Counted from the stretch's first letter, positions 32,119-41,636 are shown. The stretch: DNA of 64,000 nucleotides from CAVZBW01 sp963778465 (GCA_963778465.1 CAVZUK010000003.1:434001-498000), one strand, 5' to 3'. Made by a program: numbers and translations. The notes: generated by a model from the sequence alone, not told the origin.

Positions 32119-33164
32119 GCGTGTCGGTCGATCTGACAGCCGGTCTGGGTGCGGAACGAGAATTCGTCTTCGGCTCGCAGCCGGAGGATCCGCTCATGCG
32201 CGAGTCGGTGAACGCGTGGATATGGGACGGCGGCGAGGAGATCGGCATGCCGCGTGTCGGCGTCGAAGCCGTGGCCGATCAGTGGGACACCCACGAGATC
32301 CAGGTCAACATCACGACCGGCAGCGGGTGGAACCTCAACCTGTTCGGTTCGGGAGACGTCCACGATCCCCTGGGCGCCGATGGCCAGCCGCGGATCCTCG
32401 GTGCCGGCCCGCTGGCGTTCGAGCTCGTCGAGCCCTTCCGACACTGGAGGATGCGGCTGGACGGCCCAACCGTCGAAGCCACCGTCGACGATCAGATCGC
32501 CGGGATCCGGTCGGGCAACGAGCCGAGCGTACCGGTGGAGGTCGAGATCGACATGACGTCGGTCGCGCCGCCCTGGGAGAACGGTGCCCTCCTGCCGGAG
32601 GCCAAGCGCGTGCTCGAGGAGCAGGACGAGGGTGCGCTCATGGGGGGCCCGCGCTTCGAGCAGCTGTCGCGAGCCACGGGCACGATTCGAATTGGGGACT
32701 CCGAGCACCGAATCGACGGGGGTGCGCTTCGGGTCCGGCGGCAGGGCGTCCGCCGGCTGGGAACGTTTCGTGGACATGCCTGGCAGTCGGCGATGTTTCC
32801 CGGCGGGAGGGGCTTCGGCTACATCGTGTACCCGCCCCGCGAGGACGGCCTCCCGACCTACAACGAGGGCTACGTGTTCGACGGTGAGGGAGAGCTCATC
32901 CCGGCCTGGGTGGTCGAGGCGCCCTGGCTGCGCCGCCTGCAACCCAGCGGGGAGGACGTCTCGGTCGTGCTCGAGACCGCCACGGGGACGACCAGGATCG
33001 AGGGCACGTCGATCATGTCGAACTTCATGGTCATGAGAGGTGTCGGGTCGAACCCGGACTTTCCGGTCCTGCAACAGGCGCTGGCTCGCTACACCTGGGA
33101 GGGCGAGACGGCCAACGGGATGATGGAGCGCTCCACCCGGGGAGACCAGATCACGTCGTCATGA
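32115..33164 (+). CDS. Conserved protein of unknown function in the P450 operon (possible lipocalin-like DUF7064/7065 type)
   Basis: 349 residues, no signal peptide, predominantly beta-strand in pattern: alternating hydrophobic strands such as GPLAFELVEPFRHWRMRL, and repeated Trp/Gly-rich edges (FRGHAWQSAMFPGGRGFGYIV). The general look matches the large lipid- or steroid-pathway proteins recently given DUF7064/DUF7065 labels, whose fold resembles hydroxyneurosporene synthase; this is tentative. No catalytic motif is evident. Its start overlaps the ferredoxin stop and its stop overlaps the sulfotransferase start, so it is translationally coupled to both. A role in binding or modifying the P450 product is an inference. 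Confidence 0.7.
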   Translation: MSVSVDLTAGLGAEREFVFGSQPEDPLMRESVNAWIWDGGEEIGMPRVGVEAVADQWDTHEIQVNITTGSGWNLNLFGSGDVHDPLGADGQPRILGAGPLAFELVEPFRHWRMRLDGPTVEATVDDQIAGIRSGNEPSVPVEVEIDMTSVAPPWENGALLPEAKRVLEEQDEGALMGGPRFEQLSRATGTIRIGDSEHRIDGGALRVRRQGVRRLGTFRGHAWQSAMFPGGRGFGYIVYPPREDGLPTYNEGYVFDGEGELIPAWVVEAPWLRRLQPSGEDVSVVLETATGTTRIEGTSIMSNFMVMRGVGSNPDFPVLQQALARYTWEGETANGMMERSTRGDQITSS

Positions 33165-34342
33165 TGCGTGCCGACGGCAACGGGCGCGTCGCGGCGCGTA
33201 TGGACGACGTGATCGAGAAGGCCAAGTCGGAAGCGGGCCTGGACGACTTCGGCGGGGACACCTGGCGTGAGGGCCTGGAGGTCCTCATCCGCGCTGCGGT
33301 CACGGAGGCGAGGTTCAACGAGTTTGGCGAGCAGGCGTTCTACGCCTCGCTCGTTCGTCCCCTCGTCAACCGGCTGCGGATCGAGGACTGCTACGCCCGG
33401 CATCCCGAGATCGACGACCAAGAGGTGGAGATCGAGCTGCTCGGCGTCGGGTTTCCGCGCACGGGGTCGACCGCGCTGTCGCACATGCTCGCCCTGGACG
33501 GGTCGTACCGCAGCCTTCGGATGTGGGAAGAGCTGGCCCCATGCCCTCCACCCGGCCTGTCACCGGAGGACGACGAGGACCGCATCGCGGTGGCCCGGGC
33601 CATGGTGGAGGCCGGTCAGAGTGTCATGGCGGACCGTCTGCGATCGATGCTGCCCCAGTCGGCGACGGGGCCGATGGAGGACCACGACCTGATGGCTCTC
33701 GAGTTCAAGGCCCAGATCTTCCTGGTCTCCGGCCGGATCCCGTCGTACGCCGAGTGGTTCATCGATTGCGACATGGAGCCGACCTATCGCTACGAGAAGC
33801 GCGTGCTGAAGCTGCTCCAGTGGAAGACGCCCGAGAGACGCTGGCGGCTCAAGAGCCCGACCCACACGATGTTCCTGGAGGACTACGAGAAGGTCTTTCC
33901 CGGGGCCCGGTTCGTCCAGACCCATCGTGACGTCGCGAAGGTCCTGCCGTCGGTCTCGGATCTCTACTACACGATGCTGCAGGCCGGCACTCCGGGCATC
34001 GACCCCGTCTACGTGGGCGAGCTCAACATGGAGCAGTGGGGCATCGCGGTCGATCGGAGCATGAGCTTCCGGCAGTCCCCGGCCAGAGACGCCAAGTTCC
34101 TCGATGTCGGATTCAGCGAATTCCAGTCCGATCCCGTCTCGCAGATCCGCAGGCTCTACGACTGGCTCGGCGATGATCTACCCGACGAAGCCGTCACGCG
34201 GATGCTGAGCTGGCGGAGCGAGAACCCGAAGGACAAGTACGGCCGGCACGAGTACGACGGCGCCCTCTTCGGGATGACCGACGAGGCGTTGGAGCACCGC
34301 TTCGCCGCCTACCTCCGCCGGTTCGCCGACTACCTGGGCTGA
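33161..34342 (+). CDS. PAPS-dependent sulfotransferase family protein
   Basis: 393 residues. The 5'-phosphosulfate-binding loop is GVGFPRTGSTALSHML and the 3'-phosphate-binding region RFVQTHRDVAKVLPSV. RWRLKSPTHTMFLEDY is also typical of the bacterial and mycobacterial sulfotransferase_3 family. It would transfer sulfate from PAPS to a hydroxyl group, presumably one introduced by the P450 upstream. The start overlaps the previous stop (ATGATG; 33161 or 33164). It is the last gene of the operon; the 179 bp after it hold only the promoter and SD of the next gene. Confidence 0.88.
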   Translation: MMRADGNGRVAARMDDVIEKAKSEAGLDDFGGDTWREGLEVLIRAAVTEARFNEFGEQAFYASLVRPLVNRLRIEDCYARHPEIDDQEVEIELLGVGFPRTGSTALSHMLALDGSYRSLRMWEELAPCPPPGLSPEDDEDRIAVARAMVEAGQSVMADRLRSMLPQSATGPMEDHDLMALEFKAQIFLVSGRIPSYAEWFIDCDMEPTYRYEKRVLKLLQWKTPERRWRLKSPTHTMFLEDYEKVFPGARFVQTHRDVAKVLPSVSDLYYTMLQAGTPGIDPVYVGELNMEQWGIAVDRSMSFRQSPARDAKFLDVGFSEFQSDPVSQIRRLYDWLGDDLPDEAVTRMLSWRSENPKDKYGRHEYDGALFGMTDEALEHRFAAYLRRFADYLG

Positions 34343-34521
34343 GCACGCGCCAGCGGCATCCCTTCGCGTGTCCCGGGCGTCCGATTGGCCCTGCCGTCGA
34401 CGAGTCGCCGGGGAAGGGGATTGGTCCGACCCCGCGGGGAGACGTTCGGGGATCGCTCACCGATGATTCCCCGGCGACCCTTTCGTCTACCCGAACAACC
34501 GCCGAGAGAGGAGACGCGACG

Positions 34522-35073
34522 ATGGGAGCGATCCGTGTGCACGAGTTCATCACCCTGGACGGGGTCATCGACACCCCGACGTGGACGATGGACTTCCCGT
34601 TCGACCCGGAGATGGGAGAGGCGATCGGAGGGATCATGGGCGGCTCCGCGGCGATCCTGCTCGGTCGCCGCACGTTCGAGATGTTCGCTCCCGCCTGGTC
34701 CACGCGTACCGCCGACCAAGATCCCGGCGCGCCGTTCATGAACGACACGCCCAAGTACGTCGTCGGTGCCAGCCCCGCCTCGGTGGAATGGGCCCGTTCA
34801 GAGTCCGTCGGTGCCTACGACCCCGCGACGGTCCGGCGGCTCAAGGACGGCGCCGACGGTGGGATCTACGTGAGCGGTAGCGGCACCCTGGTGCGCGCCA
34901 TGATGGCGGACGGGCTGGTCGACGAGCTGCACCTGTTCGTCTATCCGGTCGCCGTGGGGACCGGACCCCGGCTCTTCCCCGAAGGCGCCTCCCCGCGGCG
35001 GCTCGACCTCCTCTCCTGCGACTCGTACCACAGCGGTGTGGTGCACCTCGCATACCACCCGGCAGCGGACTGA
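34522..35073 (+). CDS. RibD C-terminal/dihydrofolate reductase-like family protein
   Basis: 183 residues with the DHFR-like fold of the RibD_C family: VHEFITLDGVIDTP, then GSAAILLGRRTFEMF, DGGIYVSGSGTLVRAMM and VDELHLFVYPVAVGTGPRLFPEG. These are NADPH-dependent reductases of mostly unknown substrate in actinobacteria. AGAGGAGA lies about 7 nt before ATG 34522, a clear Shine-Dalgarno sequence. Single gene, convergent with the amidase 16 bp away. Confidence 0.85.
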   Translation: MGAIRVHEFITLDGVIDTPTWTMDFPFDPEMGEAIGGIMGGSAAILLGRRTFEMFAPAWSTRTADQDPGAPFMNDTPKYVVGASPASVEWARSESVGAYDPATVRRLKDGADGGIYVSGSGTLVRAMMADGLVDELHLFVYPVAVGTGPRLFPEGASPRRLDLLSCDSYHSGVVHLAYHPAAD

Positions 35074-35089
35074 CCGGGGAGAGCCTGCT

Positions 35090-36523
35090 CTAGGTTCCCC
35101 CCGATGGCCGGCGGTCGGCCCACGGCCTGGCGGACTCGAGCTGGCTGGAGAGGCGGATGAGGGTCGCCTCGTCGCCGAACCGGCCAACGAACTGCACGCC
35201 GACCGGGAACCCCGAGGTGGTCTCGGACAGCGGCAGGGAGACGGCCGGCTGGCCGGTGGCGTTCCACGTCATGGTGAACGGGGTGAAGCCGACCACGGCC
35301 TCGATGTAGGTCTCGAAGTCCTGACGGTTCGCGTCGAACACCCCGAGCACGGGCGGGAGCTGGCCCAGGGCGGGGGTGATCAGCACGTCGTAGCGCTCGA
35401 AGAACGTGCTGATCTGCCGGGAGATGACGTGCGCGGTGCGCACGGCGTCGACGAGTTGTGCGCCGCTCACCTGGCGGCCCCGGCCGACGAGCAGGTGGGT
35501 CGCGGCCTCGAGGTCGTCCTCGCCCGGCGCGCGACCGAGCTCTTCCGCTCGCCGGTCGACGATGTCGGCGGTGCACGCGCCGACGATGGCGGTCGAGGCG
35601 GACATGAGCCGGGGGTGGTCGTAGCCCGGCTCGGCGGGCTCGACATCGTGACCGAGCGACTCGCAGAGGCGGGCCGCCTCCTCCGCTGCGTTCCGGCATT
35701 CCGGGTCGACCCTCGTACCTCCCGGAGCGCGCAGCATGAGAGCGATCCGGAGGCGACCCGGGTCGGACCCGACCTCGGCGCCGAAGGGCCTCGAGGGCGG
35801 CCCGGCCCAATACGGATCTCCCGGCGCGGGCCCCGCGGCGACGTCCAGCATGGCGGCGCTGTCGCGCACGCTCCGGCTGACGACGTGGTCCGTGTGGAAC
35901 CCGCACCACGCCTCACCCTCGTCGGGCGCGAGCGACAGCCGCGCCCGGGTGGGCTTCAGTCCGACGACCCCGCAGCACGCCGCCGGAGAGCGGATCGATC
36001 CCCCGCCGTCGCTGGCGTGGGCGGCGGGCATCATGCGAGCCGCCACTGCCGCGGCCGCCCCGCCGCTCGACCCGCCGGCGATGCGGGAGATGTCCCAGGG
36101 GTTCCGCGTCGGCCCGTGGAGCAAGGGCTCGGTGCTCGGGTTCAGCCCGAACTCGGGAGCGTTGGTCCGGCCGACGATCACCAGGCCCGCGGCGCGGTAG
36201 CGGGCGACGATCTCACTGTCGTGGTCGTCCAGGTGGTCACGGAAGAACCGGGACCCGTTGGTGGTGATCGACCCGGCGCACGCGAGCCCGAGGTCCTTGA
36301 TGGCAAAGGGCACGCCCGTGAACGGCCCGCTCGGGAGCCCGGCCCGCACCGCTTGGCGCGCCAGGTCGTCGATCCGGCTGACCACGGCGTTGATCGACGG
36401 GTTCTTCTCGTCGATGATCCCCAGGGCCGTATCGAGCACCTCGTCCGCGGTGACCTCGCCACCGCGGACGAGCTCGGCGATACCGAGGGCGTCCAGACTC
36501 TGGTAGGTCCCACGTTCCAACAT
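35090..36523 (-). CDS. Amidase signature family hydrolase
   Basis: 477 residues. The Ser-cisSer-Lys triad is complete: Lys in GVPFAIKDLG, cis-Ser in IAGGSSGGAAAAVAA and the nucleophile Ser in DGGGSIRSPAA. The length suits a stand-alone amidase rather than GatA, and no gatB or gatC is nearby. It would hydrolyse carboxamides. A GGGAGGG sequence sits about 14 nt before ATG 36523 on the minus strand. The 128-bp gap to the divergent SDR holds both promoters. Confidence 0.9.
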   Translation of the reverse strand: MLERGTYQSLDALGIAELVRGGEVTADEVLDTALGIIDEKNPSINAVVSRIDDLARQAVRAGLPSGPFTGVPFAIKDLGLACAGSITTNGSRFFRDHLDDHDSEIVARYRAAGLVIVGRTNAPEFGLNPSTEPLLHGPTRNPWDISRIAGGSSGGAAAAVAARMMPAAHASDGGGSIRSPAACCGVVGLKPTRARLSLAPDEGEAWCGFHTDHVVSRSVRDSAAMLDVAAGPAPGDPYWAGPPSRPFGAEVGSDPGRLRIALMLRAPGGTRVDPECRNAAEEAARLCESLGHDVEPAEPGYDHPRLMSASTAIVGACTADIVDRRAEELGRAPGEDDLEAATHLLVGRGRQVSGAQLVDAVRTAHVISRQISTFFERYDVLITPALGQLPPVLGVFDANRQDFETYIEAVVGFTPFTMTWNATGQPAVSLPLSETTSGFPVGVQFVGRFGDEATLIRLSSQLESARPWADRRPSGGT

Positions 36524-36651
36524 CCCGGCTCCGATCCCTCCCGCGACAGCGCACCGACGGACACGGGATTATCGCTCAACCCATTCCGTCTACGTTCGGG
36601 TACGGGGTCTGCCAGGGCAGGCCCGGGACCACGATCGGGAGGGAGGGCACG

Positions 36652-37438
36652 ATGACGGAGGGCCGGTTGGCGGGGAAGGTGGCCATCATCACCGGGGCGA
36701 GCACGGGACTCGGCCCGGTGATGGCGCAGCTGTTCGTCGACCAGGGGGCCCAGGTGCTCGTGGCGGCGCGGCGCGAGGAGCTGGTCTTTGACGTGGCCGC
36801 CGCCTGTGGTGCCGACGCGGTCGCCATGCGGGCGGACGTGACCATCGAGTCCGACGTGACGGCGATGGTGGCTCGTTGCGTCGAGACCTTTGGTCGGGTC
36901 GACGTCCTGTGCAACAACGCGGCGACACCCGGTACCGACCTGCCCATCTGGGAGCAGACCCTCGAGAATTCGGAACGCCACGATCGCGGTCGACGTCACC
37001 GCGGCGATGCTCTGTACCCGCGAGGCGCTGAAGCAGTCCATGCTCGAGCGACGTGCCGGCGTGATCATCAACTTCTCGTCGACCGCGGGGTTCCGGGGCG
37101 TTCCCGGCAAGAGCCACTACGTCACCGCCAAGGCGTCGCTGCGCGCCCTCACCAAGAACGTCGCCCTCGAGGTCGGCCCCTACGGGATCCGGTGCAACTG
37201 CCTCGTCCCGGGCGGCATCGACACGGAGCTCTGGCGCAACTGGGTCCGTCGGACGGCGGACGAGCGAGGGGTGGAGTACGACGAGCAGCGGTCCCGCCTG
37301 CTCTCCGGGGTGGCGCTGCAGGACATCTCGACGGCCGAGGACGTGGCCAACCTGGCGCTGTTCTTGGCCAGTGACGAGAGCCGCACGATCACCGGCCAGT
37401 CGATCCTGGTGGACGCTGGCGGGTACATGCTGGGCTGA
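36652..37438 (+). CDS. Short-chain dehydrogenase/reductase, with an internal +1 frameshift
   Basis: About 261 residues when repaired. The Rossmann motif is TGASTGLGPVMAQ, with NNAATPG, the catalytic Ser in INFSSTAG and the Tyr-x3-Lys in HYVTAKAS, plus the C-terminal TGQSILVDAGGYML. The frame changes near 36966-36973: LWEQTLEN continues as NATIAVDVTAAML only if one base (probably C36971) is removed, giving LENWNATIAV. Both halves are otherwise intact. An NAD(P)-dependent alcohol or keto reduction is expected. Confidence 0.82.
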
Positions 37439-38043
37439 TCCCGATCGTCACGTCCTCGCCCACCGGCACCGCCCGTTTCCAACGACTGCGTCGTCGAGGC
37501 TTCGCGCTCGAGGGCATCACCCTCGGTTGGAACGTTGCCGGAACGGCGATCCTGCTCGCGACCGCGCTTGGCGCCCGCTCGGTGGCCCTCGCCGGCTTCG
37601 GGCTGGACTCGTTGATCGAGATCGGCGCATCCGTGGTGGTCATCTGGGAGCTCACCGGCACCGACGCCGGTCGCCGGCGGCGGGCACTGAGGCTCATCGG
37701 GGTCGCCTTCGTTCTCCTCGCCGGCTACCTCGCCATCCAGAGCTCGGTCGTGCTGGCCCTCGGCTTTCGAGGGGGCACGAGCAGGTTGGGCCTGGCCTGG
37801 ACGGCCGCGACCGCGCTGGTCATGTTTGCTCTCGCCTACGGAAAGGAGCACACGGGATGTGCGCTCGACAACCCCGTGCTGCGCCACGAGGCCCGGGTGA
37901 CCCTGGTCGACGGCGTCTTGGCCACCGCCGTCGTCCTGGGACTGGCGCTCGACGCGGCCCTCGGGTGGTGGTGGGCTGACCCGGTCGCGGCGTACGTGCT
38001 GGTCGTCTATGCGGTGGTCGAGGCCCGGGCCGTGCTCGGTTAG
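37435..38043 (+). CDS. Cation diffusion facilitator-like membrane protein, start codon unclear
   Basis: About 200 residues, five to six membrane helices: ITLGWNVAGTAILLATALG, LIGVAFVLLAGYLAIQ, LAWTAATALVMFALAYG and the last WWWADPVAAYVLVVYAVVEA. GFGLDSLIEIGA and RHEARVTLVDG recall the metal-binding helices of the CDF superfamily, but the cytoplasmic C-terminal domain is missing, as in short actinobacterial relatives. A GTG at 37582 would delete the first helix. Upstream in frame there is no ATG, GTG or TTG. The earliest candidate is CTG 37435, overlapping the SDR stop. It converges on a metal-transporting ATPase, supporting a metal role. Confidence 0.72.
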   Translation: MIPIVTSSPTGTARFQRLRRRGFALEGITLGWNVAGTAILLATALGARSVALAGFGLDSLIEIGASVVVIWELTGTDAGRRRRALRLIGVAFVLLAGYLAIQSSVVLALGFRGGTSRLGLAWTAATALVMFALAYGKEHTGCALDNPVLRHEARVTLVDGVLATAVVLGLALDAALGWWWADPVAAYVLVVYAVVEARAVLG

Positions 38044-40526
38044 CGGGTCCCGGGTGGCCCCGTGCGCGAAGGCGGGGTTCGGACGAGGGATGCCCCGACG
38101 TTGCGGGAGGCGACCGGGCCGCTCGCCCCGTCGTGCAGGTCGCCGAGGGACAGGTAGCTCTCCTCCTCCTGCGCCGTATGGAGGCTCAGGATCGCGTGGA
38201 GTCCGTAGAGCAGGTTGCGGAGATCGGCGGTCTCCACGTCGTCGGGCCCCTCGTCCCGGAGCTCGTCGAGGAAGCGGCCGAGGCGCCGGATCCGATGGGT
38301 GATCTCCGCGTGGCCCCGGCTCATCGGCCCGGTCGGATCCGTGCCGCCCAGGACCCGGTTGAGGGCCGGGTAGAGGACCGACTCCTCGGCCTCCTCGTGC
38401 GGAAGGACCTCGCGACGGAGCAGCTCGTAGATCGCCCGGAGCTGCTCGAGCGCTTCTGAGGGGGGCAGCGAGCCGAGGGAATCGGCCGTCGCCTTCAGCC
38501 GGAGGAGGTCGGCTTCGATCGCCCGGTGCTCGCTCTGGAATCGCTGCGCGAGCGCGGCATCCGTCGGGCCCAGGTGGGCTTCGGTCGGGCGCCAACGGAG
38601 GACGCGCATCGCGTTCAGAATGACCGCCACGTCGATCGCCTCCTGGAGCAGGGCGCCCCAGAGTGCAGGGAGGAGGCCGGCTGCAGCCAGCCCCATGGCG
38701 GCGAGCGACATCCCCATCCCCGAGACCACGCTCTCGAGCGCGATGCGTCGGGTCCGCACGGACAGGGTGCGGGCCTCACCCAGGCGGTCGATCCGGTCCA
38801 CGGCCAGGACCACGTCCGCAGCCTCCGACGAGGCTGTCGCGCCCCTCGCCCCCATCGCCACCCCGACGTCTGCGAGCGCCAGGGCGGGGGCGTCGTTGAT
38901 GCCGTCGCCCACCATGACCGTCGGGGCGTTCCGCCGCTCCAGCTCGACGGCTTCCAGCTTCTCCGGCGGAGTGCGCTCGGCGAGGACCTGGTCGACGCCG
39001 ATGAAGGAACCCACCGCCTCCGCGACCTCCTCTCGGTCGCCGGTCACCATCACGATGCGCTCGATGCCGTTGCGCCGGAGCCGTCGCAAGGTGCGGGCGG
39101 CGTCGGGACGGATCGGATCGTCGAACAGGAGGGCGCCCACCGCTTGGCCGTCGGCCCCCACGAAGACGGTCAGCGCCCCGTCGATGCGGGCCCTCCGGCG
39201 AGCCTCGCGCACCCACGGTGGCGTGCCGACCACCCCGACCCAGGCGGCCTTGCCCACCGAAACCGGTCTCCCCTCCACGAGTCCCCGGATGCCCTGGCCC
39301 GCGGCCTCCTCGACGTTGGTAGGGAGTGTGAGCTCGCCGCACGCTTTGCCGACCGTCCCGTCCCCGGTGGCTCGGTCCCCTGCCGCCCGCACGACGGCGC
39401 TCGCCAAGACGTGGGGGGAGACCTGATCGAGGGAGGCGGCAAGCGTGAGGACCTCGCCAGCCGGAAGGGCCCCGGCAGGGATGATCGAGGAGAGCACCGG
39501 CTCACCCGCGGTGAGGGTGCCCGTCTTGTCCAAGAGGACCGTCGTGCAGCGGGCGAGGCGCTCCAGGACGGCCCCGCCCTTGATGACCACGCCGCGCCGA
39601 GCCGCCAACGACAATCCCGAGACGAAGGCGACCGGCGCGGCGAGGACGAGCGGGCACGGTGTGGCGACGACGAGGACGGCAACCGCGCGCGACGCGCCGC
39701 CGAGGATCCACGCGATGCCACCCAGCAGGAGGGTCACGCCTAAGAACCACAGGGCATAGCGGTCCGCGAGTCGAACGAAGGGCGCCTGCGAGGCTTCGGC
39801 TTTCGCCACCAGCCGCACGATCCCGGCGTAGGTGCTGTCGTCCGCTCGCGTCGTTGCCCGCAGATCGAAGGGACTTCCCGAGTTGACGGCTCCGCTGCGG
39901 ACGGCCTCTCCGGCCGAGCGCTCGACGGGGAGTGCCTCGCCGGTGAGGGCCGATTCGTCGAGCACCGCGGTGCCGCTCTGCACCGTGCCGTCGACCGGGA
40001 CGATCTCGCCGGGACCCACCATCAGCAGGTCTGCGATCCTCACGTCGTCGAGGGGAACGGTCTCGAGCGAGCCGCCGTCGTAGCGATGGGCCTGCGTCGG
40101 TGCCCTCTCGAGTAGGGCATTGAGGTCCCGCCGAGCTCGACCGGCCGCCCATTCCTCGAGCGCCCGCCCGGTGGCGACCATGACCGCGATGACCGATGCC
40201 GCCAAGTACTCGCCGACCGCCAAGGCGCCGACGAGGGCGAGCAGGGCGATCACGTCGATACCCAGCCGGCCGTGCCGGAGACTCTCGACCATGGACCAGA
40301 GGGTGACGGCGGCGCCCACGGAGCCCGCCGCGATCCACAGGAGGTCTCCGGTGCTACCCGCCCCGGCCAGGTGAAGGAGACCCCCGGCCCCCAGGAGGGC
40401 CACCGTCACGACGAGGAGCAGCAGATCGGTCTTTCCCGAGAACCAGGACCCCTTCGCAGGCCGAGCGTCCGCCGAACCCATCCAACCCATCGTGCCCGAC
40501 GTGGGTGGTCTCAGGGAAGGGACCAA
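38040..40526 (-). CDS. P1B-5-type heavy-metal ATPase with C-terminal hemerythrin domain
   Basis: 828 residues. The transmembrane metal motif is ATPCPLVLAAP (TPC), the phosphorylation site DKTGTLTAG, the actuator loop DESALTGEALPVE and the hinge MVGDGINDAPALALADVG. The last about 180 residues are a hemerythrin (HHE) domain: FQSEHRAIEADL, LPHEEAEESVLYPAL, SRGHAEITHRI and LHAILSLHTAQEEES. TPC plus hemerythrin is the known P1B-5 group (Acidothermus; Sinorhizobium Nia), linked to Ni and Fe export with Fe/O2 sensing by the hemerythrin. No N-terminal heavy-metal-associated domain is present. The ATG at 40526 or 40490 could be the start. It converges on the CDF-like gene with a 4-bp overlap. Confidence 0.88.
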   Translation of the reverse strand: MVPSLRPPTSGTMGWMGSADARPAKGSWFSGKTDLLLLVVTVALLGAGGLLHLAGAGSTGDLLWIAAGSVGAAVTLWSMVESLRHGRLGIDVIALLALVGALAVGEYLAASVIAVMVATGRALEEWAAGRARRDLNALLERAPTQAHRYDGGSLETVPLDDVRIADLLMVGPGEIVPVDGTVQSGTAVLDESALTGEALPVERSAGEAVRSGAVNSGSPFDLRATTRADDSTYAGIVRLVAKAEASQAPFVRLADRYALWFLGVTLLLGGIAWILGGASRAVAVLVVATPCPLVLAAPVAFVSGLSLAARRGVVIKGGAVLERLARCTTVLLDKTGTLTAGEPVLSSIIPAGALPAGEVLTLAASLDQVSPHVLASAVVRAAGDRATGDGTVGKACGELTLPTNVEEAAGQGIRGLVEGRPVSVGKAAWVGVVGTPPWVREARRRARIDGALTVFVGADGQAVGALLFDDPIRPDAARTLRRLRRNGIERIVMVTGDREEVAEAVGSFIGVDQVLAERTPPEKLEAVELERRNAPTVMVGDGINDAPALALADVGVAMGARGATASSEAADVVLAVDRIDRLGEARTLSVRTRRIALESVVSGMGMSLAAMGLAAAGLLPALWGALLQEAIDVAVILNAMRVLRWRPTEAHLGPTDAALAQRFQSEHRAIEADLLRLKATADSLGSLPPSEALEQLRAIYELLRREVLPHEEAEESVLYPALNRVLGGTDPTGPMSRGHAEITHRIRRLGRFLDELRDEGPDDVETADLRNLLYGLHAILSLHTAQEEESYLSLGDLHDGASGPVASRNVGASLVRTPPSRTGPPGTR

Positions 40527-40650
40527 GGTCTCGTGAAGGCCTTGCCGTTCCTCTCCCCGCCGGGCCTTTCTCGGCGACCCGCCCAGTCCGTCGTCCTCTT
40601 GCAGCCGATGGAATCCGGACCTCGCGGGCGACGATCCGTTTGGGGACGGT

Positions 40651-41622
40651 TCAGGCCACCGGACGCTCGCCGCAGATGGACGCCCGCTCCATCACCCGGC
40701 GGTGGGGCCAGTAGTCGCTGGCCGCGTAGTGCTGCACGGCCCGGTTGTCCCAAAAGGCGACGGCGTCGGGTGACCAGCGGAATCGGCACTGGTGCTCCGG
40801 GTAGTCGGCCTGCCGGGACAGCCGGTCCAAGAGCGCGGTGCTCTCGTCGCTCTCGAGGCCCTCGATGTGGCTGACGAAGTTGCGGTTGACGTAGAGGTAG
40901 CGCCTTCCGGTGACGGCATGGGTGCACACCACGGGGTGGCGCACCGCCGGGAAGCGAGCCTGCATCGCCGCCAGCTGCTCGTCGTCCATGAGGCTGCCGA
41001 ACGACTGCGTGAAGTCATGGACCGCCGTGAGCCCGTCGATCTGTCGTCTCGTCTCTGCGTCGAGCGATTCGTAGGCGGCATACATGTCGGCGAAGAGGGT
41101 GTCGCCGCCGAGGGGTGGGACCGAAACGGCGTGGAGGATCGCCCCCATCGACGGGCACTCTCGCCAGGTCACGTCGTGGTGCCAGGAGTTCTCGTACCCC
41201 CGCTGCTGGTCGTCCTTGGCGAAGCGCACCAGCTCGGGCTCGGAGGTGTTTGGGGGCAGGAAGGGGTGCTCCTCCAGCTCGCCGAAGCGCCGAGCGAAGG
41301 CCACGTGCTGCTCGGAGGTCATGGCCTGGCCGCGGAAGAAGATCACCTTGTACTCGTGGAGGGCTCGCCCGATCTCCTCGATCGCTCGAGCGCTGAGCTC
41401 TCCTGCGAGGTCGATCCCCGTGAGCTCGGCCCCGATCGTCGCACCGAGCTGCATCGCCTCGAAGTGATCCCACCGGAGGCCGTCGAGGCGGTCTCGTTCT
41501 GCGACGAGGTGGAGGTGGGGTCCGACGATCAGGGGGAAGTCGCGGAACCTCGTGAGCTCAGGACCTGCGGACGGCTGCTCCGAACGACCGAGACCCTCGA
41601 CGAGAGGGGTGGTCTGCGTCAT
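40651..41622 (-). CDS. TauD/TfdA-family Fe(II)/2-oxoglutarate dioxygenase
   Basis: 323 residues. The iron ligands are WHHDVTW (His-x-Asp) and the distal His in WDNRAVQHYAASDY/WPHRRV. The 2-oxoglutarate-binding Arg is likely in HRRVMERASI. FFRGQAMTSEQHVAFARRFG and GGDTLFADMYAAYESL are further family landmarks. It would hydroxylate taurine, an alkyl sulfate or a similar compound. TAGGCT lies 6 nt before ATG 41622, leaderless-type, next to a perfect palindrome shared with the divergent TetR gene, its likely repressor. Confidence 0.9.
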   Translation of the reverse strand: MTQTTPLVEGLGRSEQPSAGPELTRFRDFPLIVGPHLHLVAERDRLDGLRWDHFEAMQLGATIGAELTGIDLAGELSARAIEEIGRALHEYKVIFFRGQAMTSEQHVAFARRFGELEEHPFLPPNTSEPELVRFAKDDQQRGYENSWHHDVTWRECPSMGAILHAVSVPPLGGDTLFADMYAAYESLDAETRRQIDGLTAVHDFTQSFGSLMDDEQLAAMQARFPAVRHPVVCTHAVTGRRYLYVNRNFVSHIEGLESDESTALLDRLSRQADYPEHQCRFRWSPDAVAFWDNRAVQHYAASDYWPHRRVMERASICGERPVA

Positions 41623-41636
41623 GCTGGGAGCCTATC

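Noticed and set aside
25974..36971. GAATTC sequences next to two frameshifts (25974 and 36966), suggesting cloning scars
   Set aside because: Three other frameshifts have no such site, and six-base sites occur by chance at this frequency.
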